64,000 nucleotides of DNA from Hyaloscypha bicolor E (taxonomy: Eukaryota > Ascomycota > Leotiomycetes > Helotiales > Hyaloscyphaceae). Positions 21,644 to 33,251 of this stretch are shown here, in pieces (the first letter of the stretch is position 1; each line of letters opens with the position of its first letter). The notes below the pieces were generated by a model. That model did no database searches, was not told the origin of the DNA, and saw nothing but the letters and a program-made list of their open reading frames with translations. The position numbers were made by a program, and so were the translations under genes. Location: the NCBI RefSeq assembly GCF_002865645.1, contig NW_020194667.1, positions 1,073,070 through 1,137,069 on the forward strand, read 5' to 3'.

Positions 21644-23269
21644 TAATAGTAATAGTAGGAATTATAGTAGTAGTAGCTTTTTTAATTACTAAGTAAACCT
21701 TATATAGCTTAGAACTAGCTAAGTGAGTAGTACTTAAGTAATTAGAGCATTTAATAGTCACGTGGGGGCATTTTTTACTCTTCTTCTTATAGATAAAGCA
21801 AAAATGGTTCTCAGTCACGTGACCCTTACTATATAGTAAGTACTTAGGTTCCTTTTTGCAAATAGAATCTAAGTACCCGTATCCTATATACCTAGTATAC
21901 TATATAGTACTAGAAATAGTATAGTATTTTACTACTTTAGCAGAGATCCCGGCTATAAGAAGTCTATTTTTAATAGCTCTATTAGCTTGAATCTTAATAG
22001 GAAATACTACTACTACTAAACCGGCTCGCTAGAGGCCTGAGTCTCTTTTCTCCTTAGAAGTAGCCTAATAGGACTGGCTAATAAGCTCTAGCCCTTATTA
22101 AAGGTCTTGATTTCTTCTAGGACTAAGTCCATTCCTTCGGGTATATTAAACTCACGAATAGGTAGACTATAGATAATAACTTTATATTAAGGTTCTCCTT
22201 TTTATATACTTATAACTAAGGGAAGTACCCCCTTTATAATAGCTTGATTTTGAACCAGAAAGTCAGAGTTGAATTCGGGAGTAGTATTAACTATAATATT
22301 ACCTTTTAAGGAAAGAGAAACCATAGAGATTACTAGTTCCTTAATTTCCTTAGAGCAGAAAGCAGTATTAAGCAAATTGCGAGTTGAAATAGCAGAGAAC
22401 GAGCTAGCCTGCTCTATATAAGCTAGTAGGAAGGTGCATTTCCTAGAGAGGGCTATAGATCTGGTATTACGAGTACCAGAACCACTAGTATCACGTATAC
22501 TAGGTGGTTTATTAGTGCCACGAGTACTATTACTACTAGTAAGTATACTAGAGCCTTTTCCTCCCTGATTTTTAGACTTAGTATGTAATACTAAAGTCTA
22601 GTCCTTTTCCGAGTATGATTCCGAGTATATTTATAGTTCTTGAGTAGCGATTTTAGCCCAAGTAGGCTTTTCAGAGGTAGTTTTAGCTTAAGTAGCTAGC
22701 TTGGCTTGAGTTCTTAACTGAATTTCGATCCGTTTAGTAGTATTTTCGAGGTTTGCTACCTATAAAGCTAGTAAAGTACTAGTATGGCGGATACGGCCAA
22801 ATTCTGTATATTCCCTAAAGATTTCTACTAAATCTAGTAGTCGAGATTACTAGTCATATAATAGGGTAATAGTAATAGCTTTGACTATTAAGTCCCGGGC
22901 TTAATGAATTAGTAATTTAGCTTTATTTAAAGCTTGATTTTGGTATTAGTAGTAGTTTCCGTGGTTTTAGTATTCCTTATTAATATTACTATTAATATTG
23001 CTCGTACTAGGGCCACGCTTTAGCCCGTTCTAGAGGCGGCTCAGTCGAGCCGTACTAGCTGAATTAGGCTAAGGAAAAGGGGCTGTGAGTTCGTCTAAAG
23101 AGATGGGATTTATAGCTAAATCGAATGCGAATTGAGCTCCCTGGCTAAACCGGGCTAGTAGGGAGCTAGTGGGTAGCTCTAGTTCCTTGCTAGGGCCTTC
23201 TGGAAGCTCTCCGAGCTCTTGAAAGTTAATGAGAGAGGGGCTGGAGCCCGGGGGGTCAGGGGGGGCCAT
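21636..23269 (-). pseudogene. LINE A ORF1: Gag-like zinc-knuckle protein, frameshifted
   Basis: ATG at 23267-23269, stop at 21636-21638. The N-terminus is the same M-A-P-P-D-P-P-G-S as in LINE C. The length is 1,634 bases, one short of a whole number of codons. A base is missing near 22091 (ctctag-ccctta, against ctctagtccctta in LINE C), so besides RIP nonsense codons there is a true frameshift. The C-terminal Cys/His cluster is partly eroded (Cys to Tyr in several places). Confidence 0.82.
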
Positions 23270-23411
23270 TTAGCCTGTTCTAGCTCTACTTATAGTAGGT
23301 TCTAGAGCCTGGGGCCAAAGGGCTAAGGTGTATTGAGTAAGTTCTGAAGGTGGGTGAAGTATAGGTGTGAAAGTAAGGGGAGTAAAAAAAAACCGGAAAA
23401 AAGTTGTCTTA

Positions 23412-23425
23412 TATTTAGTATATAT
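23412..23425 (+). repeat. target-site duplication of LINE A, right copy
   Basis: Second copy of tatttagtatatat (see 7364-7377); after it copy A of the large repeat resumes. Confidence 0.85.
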
Positions 23426-25474
23426 CTAGTACCTAATTCCTTAAAATTATAATTTATCTTATTCTAATAAGGTCTAAATAATTTCATTTAGGTTTAGTAG
23501 AATTATTTTTACTATATAGCTTTATTTAAATAGGTTTTGGCTAGAAAAAAAAGAAATATATAATATAATTAAGATAAAGCGGAATTTAGTATCTTGGTAT
23601 TTATATATCCTGGAATTTCTTTATTTTTCCTTTAATTCTATATTCCTATATATTAATTAATTATAATAATATATAAGAATTATTATAGAAATACTAGCTA
23701 ATAGTTAGTTTAATAGGTTTTTTAAAACTATTATCTATAATACGAATTATATAAATATTGAAAAGGTATTACTAGGATATAAAAACTTATAGTAAATAGT
23801 CAGGATTCTGCTTAATAATAGTATATATAATACTAATATAGAGATATCTGATTTACTCTAGTATATCTATAGCTAATATCCTATATTATTTGAATTAGTA
23901 CTTCTAAGATCTGAATAAGAGAGCCTCTGGAACTAGCTTGAATCTCTTATTAAGGATAATAAAATTCCTTTAATTAGTACTACCAGGTATCGGAATCTAG
24001 TAGCTATAGGCTATATTAGTATTATATTTGCTTATAGATTATTGAGATTACTAGTAAAATTCTCGGATCTTAATAAGGATTTCAAGTTTTTAGAAATACT
24101 CCGGAAAGCATATTCTTCTAAGTATAAGTTAAAGAATATTTATAAATTTAGTAAGAAATAGCTTCTCTGGGTTAAGAAATTAGCCTTTATTAATAGGTAT
24201 ATACGTAATATACTAATAGATTTCCCTAGATTAGCCTTAAAATACCCTTTCAAGCTACTACTATAGCCTTATCCAAAGTTATATACTTTAGTAAAGCATA
24301 ACTTCAGGAGTAAAGTTTAGCTCTTATTTCTTAATTCCTATTAGTATTACTTAATTCCTAAAGATTCTTAGTTCTATTTTTATTATTTTACTAATTAGGG
24401 AACTTAGTAAAATATAGGCTAAGAAAAGATTTTCTTATTAGGTCTCTAGGCTAATAATTCCTTATACTAATATCTTGGCTTTAATTCTTGGTTTTCCGAT
24501 TAGATATATCTATAGATAGTCTAGGCTACTCTTTTTTAGTATCTAAAGGCCTTTAGTAAGTAGTTTCAGGACAGAATATATATTTCTTAACTGCTTTTAA
24601 TCTAGCTTTAAGTTCCCCTATTTTATATAACTTTTATATTCCGAGCCTATTCCTAATATTATTTTTAGATACTAATACTATTTCTAAAACCTTATAGCCT
24701 TATTTCCTCGATCCGGTTAGTATTCTATTCTAGAGAGCTTTAGTTCTAGCTTTCTATAATAATAGAAAATGCTATTATTTAATAGATATCTGAGTTAGTA
24801 GCTCGTAACTTCTATAAGTTACTCGTGACTTTTCTTATAACTTTCTTATTAGTCTAATACTATTTCTTTTCTAGAGCGGAAATCTATATTCTATATAATC
24901 TTATAGTCTATTCTAGGCCTTAGTTTTACGGGATTTATATATAATTCTATAATATTTCTATAATATTATTAACTTATATTAGATTCTTGAAGTCAGGGAT
25001 CTAAAGTAGCTAATATAGGCCAAGACTTTAGGTATTTAGATAGATATTTATATATCTTTTATACTAAAATTACAGAATTTGATTTTTCTATTAGCTAAAT
25101 CCGGCCTAAACTACTAGATAGTCAGGTATTAGTTAGGAAAGTCTCCGGCAGATAATATTTCCTAATAAATATTAATTCTCTTAGCTAAAACAGGAATATA
25201 TGGCCTTTTTTTTATCTTTATAGAATTTGTTTTTGGCTATATAATATTTTATCTACTTTCTTACTATTTATTTTAGATAATTATCTACTTTTCTCTTACT
25301 TTTTCTAGTATTACCTACTAGATATAGATAATAGATTTTTATATATACCTATTTGAGTTTATTACCAGAATTCTACTACTTATAATTTCCTTATCTTGGT
25401 ATCTTATAAATATCTTGGCTATATCTTGGCTATATTTTAGTACCGGTTTTTAAAAGTAAATAATATAAGAATAC

Positions 25475-25590
25475 TTCGAAAACAGAAGAAAGTCACCTAA
25501 ATAGGGCTTAAAGCTAGCTAAGTAAGCCTAGCTATTACTTGACTGCGGCTTAAAATTACCTGAGTAAGGCTTAAAAGTTATGTTTTATAT
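25475..25590 (+). repeat. short internal direct repeats in copy A
   Basis: Three related units occur close together: one with cacctaaatagggcttaaag, one with ctaagtaagcctagc, and one with ttacctgagtaaggcttaaa. The same set is present inverted in copy B at about 30085-30175 (aagccttatttaggtaattt and aagccctatttaggtgactt). Spaced repeats of this kind are typical of transposase-binding or subterminal regions; function is inferred. Confidence 0.5.
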
Positions 25591-26711
25591 TCTTATTAGT
25601 AGTGCCTTGCCTTTTTTAAATATGAGGTTTTTTAGAAATCTTATAATATTAAATAAACTTAAACTTTAAGTAGAGATTTCTCTATTACTTTTTTATACTT
25701 TTTTATAAGAATTAGATTACTAGAAAGCTAGAGATTATAGCTATTAAATATACTTTTCTAAAAGTTATAAAGATATCTATAGCTTGAGATATTTAATTTT
25801 AATTATTTCTTATTAGATTTCTTAGTAAAATACTTTACTTTTAATATAATAGTTTTAAAGTAGTATAAAATCTAATTATTTCTAGTAATATTTTCTTATA
25901 TAAAAGTAGCTTATCCGGGCATTTTCGGGGCTAAAATAGTAGTAATTTTAGAATTCTGGCTAATATAATACTAATTCTAGTATATCTAAATATTAAGTTA
26001 TCTTCTTCCGAGGTAATTATATTAAGTATTCTAATAGAATAAAATAGATTAAAGAAATCTATTTATATAAGTACTTCTAGCTATATCCTATTAGCTATTG
26101 TCTTTTTGCTCTAGTAAGGCCTATATGCCTTATAGAAAAGAGAGATAAGATATTAGATTTACCTCTAGTAAAAAAGTATAGTAGTAATATCTTAATTAGT
26201 TTACCCTTAATTAAGCCCAAGAAACTCTATATTATTAATATAGGAAATATATAAGAGGATTTAGTACTAGTAAACTAGTTAATTTAGTTTTTGGAATTTT
26301 TTATAGTATTATATTTGTATTAATAGTAGTATTATAGCAGGTAGTATATTATCTGGATTTTATATTTATTTAAAGTAATAATAATATTAGCTTTATAAAG
26401 TTTTTAGTATATCTTTAGTATATTAAAGTAGATATTAATTATATTCTGTCCTATATAGTAAAAACCTATAATTATATAAGTAAATTATATATAAAGCTAA
26501 ACCCAAGTATGCTTTTTGAGGGTAATATATTAGAACTAGTAGGTACTATAAGAACCGAATTTGACTCGGAAACTGAATTTTTAGTAGAAACCAAAAATTT
26601 AGTTCCCTATTTGTTCTGCCTTAATATATAGTAATTCCTCCGAATTTTTTTTTGAGAACTATATTAAGGTTCTATTACGGAGTCTATATCCGGAAGTCAC
26701 GTACTAAGGTA

Positions 26712-28160
26712 ATAAATATTTCTATTTCTAAATCGAGTTTTCTTAGTTTTTTATTTCTCTAGTATATGTTTCTATAAGTAATATTCGGGTTTCTTATATA
26801 TAAAATATAACTTCGGAATATAATTATTATAATTATAGGGCTTATAATAGTTATTACGGGTTCTGAAGTTATAGCTAGATTTATATTAATAATTTCCGGA
26901 GAAATAATAGCTTAGAAAGTTCTAAAAATAATATTATTAATTAGTAAAGAAGATTTCGGAATTAGCTTATTATTTACTTTTATATATAGTAATAAATAAC
27001 TAGAGCTTATTAATAAGTTAATTGAGATTTATAAGAAGATCTGAGATTATATATTTATATATTTAAAAGCCTTAATAAAAAGTAATAATTTTATTATAAA
27101 GGAATTCGGTATTTTATAAATTAGATATAAAACTATATTATAATTAATATAATTTATTAATTAGTAATTAAATAGTCTTAAATATTATCTTTTCCGGGAA
27201 TTTAGTTATTATAGAAATTAATATAATAGTATTTTACTTATCTAAATTTTAATATTTGAATTTAGGGCTTTTAAAAAAGCTATAAATATTAATATAAGCT
27301 TTTTTATATATATATTAAAAGAGCTAGTTATTATAGAAGTAGTCTTAAGCTAATTTCTTTAGTATAATAAGAAAAGCTCGTATTAGTACTTCTTATAAAA
27401 GCTTTATATATTAGTAAATATTAAGGAAAATAATAAATTTATAATTAAAATTATTATTAGATCTTTATACTTTTACTTTTTAATATAGATTTTAGTAATT
27501 TCTCTAATAAATCTTATAATTAAAGGAAATTAGAGATTATTTAAATATAGTTATAATAGTAATAATAGTAATAGAAATATATTATTTATTTCTAAAGCTT
27601 TTATACTAATATATAAATCTAATAAAAATATAAAATATAATAATAGAAATAATAATAATAGAAATAATAATAAAAGAAATAATAATATAGAAATATTAAA
27701 AATAATAAGTTCTAGATATTTATTTTTTATAAGAATAATAAAGCCTAATAGAATTAGTTTCTTAATAAGATTTAGTCTAGCTACTAATATATTTTTATTT
27801 AATTATATATATTATATATTTTCTTTTATAATAATATATAGAATATTTATAATAGTATTAGTACTATTATTTTATTATATAAATATATTATTATACTAAA
27901 GAGTCTTATATAAGTATAATATTTCCGAGAGTTCAAATTTATTAAAGTTCTTTTAATAAATAAAGTTCTTAAAATTATATCTAAATAGTTCTTAGAGATT
28001 ATTATTAATTATTTTATAAAAAATATATTAAAATAGCTTAATATCTAACTAGGTATGAGATCTTATTATTTTCCTCTTTAGATATTTTAGTAAGAAGCTA
28101 GAAAGTCTTAATATATATATATATTTATAAATATTTTCTTATTTTAGTATAAAACAGGAG
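26712..28160. other. AT-rich block, unassigned
   Basis: About 1.45 kb between copy A and a partial third copy. It contains low-complexity ata/aat runs (27540-27720). A faint coding-like texture on the plus strand (about 27000-27120) has too many stops to assign. It has no partner elsewhere in the window. Confidence 0.6.
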
Positions 28161-28560
28161 TTTTTTTAGTTTCTAAAATAAGAGAAAGTCACGTTTTATT
28201 AAGTTTCTGGCCTAAATAAGATAGTTAAAAATAGAAATAAATAACTAAAATTACTTAAATAAGGCTTAAAAATCACGTTTTTGTCTTATTAGTTAAACCT
28301 TACTATTTCTGGATATAAAGCTAGTTAGAAATCTTATAATACTAAAGGTATTAAAACTAAGAAGCTATATTACTCTTATAAATATTATAAATAGATTATA
28401 ATAAGTTAACCTAAATTACTAGAAAGCTATAAACTTTAGTTTTTAAATATACTAAAAATTAGCTTATAAATATATCTATTACTTGAGATATTTCTATTAC
28501 TATATTACTTATTATATTTCTTAGTATTTTGCTTTATTTTTTTATAGTATTTTAAAAGTA
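28161..28560 (+). repeat. partial third copy of the large repeat's tail
   Basis: It matches about 25480-25870 of copy A in the same orientation: agtcac..., the ctaaaattacttaaataaggc motif at about 28250, then a tagaaatcttataata block and ttacttgagatattt. The match is diverged with gaps, so this is an older or non-autonomous relative rather than a recent duplicate. Confidence 0.6.
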
Positions 28561-28583
28561 GTAATAAACGTTTACTAACTAGA

Positions 28584-28628
28584 TTTTTATAGAATAACCG
28601 AATAATATATTATTCTATTCTATAAAAA
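28584..28628. repeat. nested palindrome / hairpin
   Basis: tttttatagaata at 28584-28596 is the exact reverse complement of tattctataaaaa at 28616-28628. The loop holds a second perfect palindrome, gaataatatattattc (28600-28615). It lies between the partial third repeat copy and LINE fragment D. Confidence 0.75.
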
Positions 28629-28636
28629 CAATTATT

Positions 28637-28965
28637 ATTTTTTTAATTATTTTTAATATATTTTATTAGTTTAGAACTATATAATATGGCTAGCTAAGCT
28701 AGTATAAGTCTCAAAAGTTTATATATAGAAATAATTTCTAATATAGGTAGTAAATAGTTAGAAATATATTCCGGAAATAAAAACTTAAGGAAATAAAGAA
28801 AAATAAGTATAAATTATAATTTCTTTCCTTATTTCTATTTCTCTTTTTCTTTTTTCTCTATTTTTTCTCTCCTATTTCCTCTCCTATTTCTTTTCCTATT
28901 TCTACTTCTTTTACTTCTATACTTCTCTTAATATGCCATTTTCTTATATATATACTAGTTTCTTT
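28637..28965 (-). mobile_element. Tad1-like LINE fragment D (3' end only)
   Basis: About 330 bases of LINE 3' end on the minus strand: oligo-T-like end, 3' UTR, a short 12-bp repeat tract (28860-28915) and the first codons of the C-terminal tail, truncated at ...actagtttctttta. It abuts the end of copy B exactly where the A/B match stops. No target-site duplication was found. Confidence 0.8.
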
Positions 28966-31900
28966 TACCTTAGCACGTGACTTCCGGATATAGACTCCGT
29001 AATAGAACCTTAATATAGTTCTCAAAAAATTTTTTAGAGGAATTACTATATATTAAGGCAAGATAGATAGAGAACTAAATTTTCGGTTCTTACTAAAAAT
29101 TCGGTTCCTATAATACCTACTAGTTCTAATATATTACTCTTAAAAAGCATACTTGGATTTAGCTTTATATATAATCTATTTATATAATTATAGGTTTTTG
29201 CTATATAAGATAAAATATAATTAATATTTATTCTAATATACTAAAAATATACTAAAAACTTTATAAAACTAATATTATTATTATTCTAAGTAAATATAAA
29301 ATCTAAATAATATATTACCTATTATAATACTACTATTAATATAAATATAATACTATAAAAAATTATAAAAACTAAATTAACTAGTCTATTAATACTAAAT
29401 CCTCTTATATATTTCCTATATTAATAATATAAAGTTTCTTGAACTTAATTAAGGGCAAACTAATTAAGATATTACTATTATACTTCTTTACTAAAGGCAA
29501 ATCTAATATCTTATCTCTCTTTTTTATAAGATATATAAGCCTTACTAGGATAAAAAGATAATAGCTAATAGGATATAACTAGAAGTACTTATATAAATAG
29601 ATCTCTTTAATTTGTCTTATCTTACTAGAATACTTAATATAATTATCCTAGAAAAAAATAACTTAATATTTAAATATACTAGAATTAATATTATATTAGC
29701 TAGAATTCCAAAATTATTACTATTTTAGTCCCGAAAATATCCGGATAAGCTACTTTTATATAAGAAAATATAACTAGAAATAACCAGATTTTATATTACT
29801 TTAAAATTACTATATTAAAAATAAAGTATTTTACTAAGAAATCTAATAAGAAATAATTAAAATTAAATATTTTAAACTATAAATATCTTTATAACTTTTA
29901 GAAGAATATATTTAATAGCTATAATCTCTAGCTTTCTAGTAATTTAATTCTTATAAAAAAGCTTTAAAAAGTAATAGAGAAATCTTTACTTAAAGTTTAA
30001 GTTTACTTAATATTATAAGATTTCTAAAAAACCTTATATCTAAAAGAGGCAAGGCACTACTAATAAGAATATAAAACGTGACTTTTAAGCCTTATTTAGG
30101 TAATTTTAAGCTATAATTAAATAATAGCTAGGCTTATTTAGTTAGCTTTAAGCCCTATTTAGGTGACTTTTTCCTATTTTCAAAGTATTCTTATATTATT
30201 TGCCTTTAAAAACTAGTACTAAAATATAGCTAAGATATAGCCAAGATATCTATAAAATACTAAGATAAGAAAATTATAAGTAGCAGAATTCTAGTAATAA
30301 ACTTAAATAGGTATATATAAAAATCTATTACTTATATTTAATAAGTAATACTAGAAAAAGTAAGAAAAAAGTAAATAATTATTTAAAATAAGTAATAAGA
30401 AAGTAAATAAAATATTATATAGCTAAAAACAAATCCTATAAAAATATAAAAAAAGGCTATATATTTCTATTTTAGCTAAGAGAATTAATATTTATTAGGG
30501 AATATTATTTACTAGAGACTTTTCTAACTAATATCTAATTATCTAATAATTTGGGCCGGGTTTAGCTAATAGAAAAATTAAATTCTGTAATTTTAATATA
30601 AAAGATATATAAATATCTATCTAAATATCTAAAGTCTTAGCCTTTATTAGCTATTTTAAATTCCTAATCCCAAGAATCTAATATAAGTTAATAATATTAT
30701 AGAAATATTATAGAATTATATATAAATCCTATAAAACTAAGGCCTAGAATAGACTATAAGATTATACGGAATATAGATTCCTATTTTAGAAAAGAAATAG
30801 TATTAGACTAATAAGAAAGTTATAAGAAAAGTTATAAGTAATTTATAGAAGTTATAAGCTACTAATTCAGATATTTATTAGATAATAGTATTTTCTATTA
30901 TTATAAAGAGCTAGAACTAAAACTCTCTAGAATAAAATACTAATTAGATTAAGAAAATAAGGCTATAAGATTTTAGAAATAGTATTAGTATCTAAAAATA
31001 ATATTAGAAATAGGCTCAAAATATAAAAATTATATAAAATAAAGAAACTTAAAGCTAGATTAAAAATAATTAGGAAATATATATTCTATTCTAAGGCTAT
31101 TTACTAAAGGCCTTTAGATACTAAAAAAAAGTAGCCTAGATTATTTATAAGTATATCTAATTAGAAAACCAAAAATTAAAGCCAAGATATTAATATAAGA
31201 AGTTATTAGCCTAGAGATCTAATAAGAAAATCTTTTCTTAGTCTATACTTTATTAAGTTCCCTAATTAGTAAAATAATAAAAATAGAACTAAAAATCTTC
31301 GGGAATTAAGTAATACTAATAGGAATTAAAGAATAAGAGCTAAACTTTATTTCTAAAATTATATTTTACTAAAAGATATAACTTTAGATAAGGCTATAGT
31401 AATAGCTTAAAGAGGTATTTTGAGGCTAATCTAGGGAAATCTATTAGTATATTATATATATACCTATTAGTAAAAGCTAATTTCTTAATCTAGAAAAGCT
31501 ATTTCTTACTAAATTCATAAATATTCTTTAACTTATACTTAGAAAAATATATTTTTTAAAGTATTTCTAAAAACTTGAAATCCTTATTAAAATCCGAGGA
31601 TTTTACTAGTAATCTTAATAATTTATAAGTAAATATAATATTAATATAGCCTATAACTACTAGATTCTAATACCTAGTAATACTAATTAAAGAGACTTTA
31701 TTATTCTTAATAAGAAATTTAAGCTAGTTCTAGAAACTTTCTTATTTAGATCTTAGAAATACTAACTCAAATAATATAAGATATTAGCTATAAATATACT
31801 AAAGTAAATCAGATATCTTTATATTAGTATTATATATATTATTATTAAGTAAAATCCTAATTATTTATTATAAGTTTTTATATTCTAGTAATATCTTTTT

Positions 31901-33251
31901 AATATTTATATAATTTATATTATAGATAATAGTTTTGAAAAACCTATTAAACTAATTATTAGCTAGTATTTCTATAATAATTCTTATATATTACCGTAAT
32001 TAATTAATATATAGAAATATAAAATTAAAGAAAAAATAAAGAAATTCCAGAATATATAAGTACTAAGATACTAAATTCCGCTTTAATTATATTATATATT
32101 TCTCTTTTTTCTAGCTAAAACCTATTTAAATAAAGCTATATAATAAAAATAATTTTACTAAACCTAAATAAAATTATTTAGATCTTATTAGAATAAGATA
32201 AATTATAATTCTAAAGAATTAGATACTAGATATATACTAAATATTATATATTACTTATAAGTACTTGCTCGGGAACTTAGGTAAAAATTCAGGAAATAAA
32301 ACTATATAAAATCTAACTTTAGAACTATAAAATAATAATATTTACTAGAAATAATAACTTACTAATACTTATTCTTTCTAATTAAAATATTATATATACT
32401 AGGTAATATATATTCTCTTATTATTTGCTTATAATAAAGGCCTATATAAATATTAGGATATTTAGTATTTCTTAAATATTTAGAAATCTTTTCTTTTAGT
32501 AACTAAGACTCTTTTTTAATCTTACTTCTAGACTTTAAAGGCTTCTTAAAAACGGGGCTAGTAGCTCTAGAGCTAGCTAGAAAGGCTACTAGAAAGGCTA
32601 TTAGAGTTTTCATACTATTATTTTAATAGATTTTTTTATAATATAAGGTAATATAATATATTTATATAATTCCTAATATCTGAACCTAATATTATAAATA
32701 ATCTTATTAAGATTTTCCTTATTTTTAGAAAAGATTTTAGCTTCTATAAATATATTATTACTTTTAGTTATAGCTATAAAGAATCTAATAATATATTTAA
32801 GAGAATTATTAGCCTATATTTCTTTTATTATAGCTAGAAACTTGGGTTTAATATAGCTTCTTTAAAGCTAATAATAAAGAAATCCAGGTATAATAATACT
32901 TTATCTAGTATATTTTAAAAGAAAATATAACCCTAAATAATAAATAAATAATTATAAATAGGCCTATCTAGAGAAAAAAGAATACTTTTAGAGTATATAA
33001 TTATATTTATCTAAGGCTTTTATTATAAGAAGAGTCTTTTTAAGAAACTTATATATAAGAAGTATAAGTTCTTAGTATTCGAAATAGACTAGATTTAAGA
33101 GTCTAGATATAACGAGATCTAGTACTAGTAATATAGTAATAAGAACTAGAGTATTATTAAGGCTCTATTTAGTACTAAACTCGAATTTCTTAGTACTAGT
33201 TAATAAATTTATCTTTTTTTATATTCTTTTTATTTACTAGTAATAATATTT
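28966..33251 (-). mobile_element. large DNA-transposon-like repeat, copy B (part shared with copy A)
   Basis: Inverted counterpart of copy A: 28966-32240 pairs with 23412-26711 and 32229-33251 with 6361-7377. LINE A is absent here, so copy B shows the intact order. The repeat's right terminus as seen from the plus strand is taccttagcacgtgac at 28966. RIP is severe. The minus strand encodes the decayed transposase-like product, including the H-Y/Y-K...E-Y-x-L-P-like segment near 32360-32450. Copies A and B face each other tail to tail. Confidence 0.55.

Larger units (their letters stand above)
21206..23411 (-). mobile_element. Tad1-like LINE A, 5' half
   Basis: The remaining half of LINE A: the start of the endonuclease domain, the ORF1/ORF2 junction, ORF1 and the 5' UTR, ending ...gaaaaaagttg at 23406. 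Five extra bases (tctta) separate that terminus from the 14-bp duplication at 23412-23425. Such extra bases at LINE 5' junctions are common untemplated additions, but they could also belong to the element. Confidence 0.88.
23412..26711 (+). mobile_element. large DNA-transposon-like repeat, copy A, right segment
   Basis: Continuation of the repeat interrupted at 7377. It pairs in inverted orientation with 28966-32240 along its full length. On the plus strand, 23780-24450 still reads as a basic, Leu/Lys-rich protein in parts (for example around 24040-24260), plausibly the C-terminal half of the transposase-like product. The part from about 25870 to 26300 reads better on the minus strand, so a second gene is possible. 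The pairing with copy B ends at actaaggta (26703-26711). Identity of the encoded proteins is not established. Confidence 0.5.

Noticed and set aside
7378..23411. Treating 7378-11196 and 21206-23411 as two separate LINE fragments
   Set aside because: They are complementary halves of one element. The 9-bp duplication around LINE B and the 14-bp duplication around the whole prove a single insertion.
27540..27720. CRISPR-like or satellite array in the aataata-rich stretch
   Set aside because: It is simple low-complexity AT sequence without a fixed repeat-spacer pattern, and the genome is fungal.
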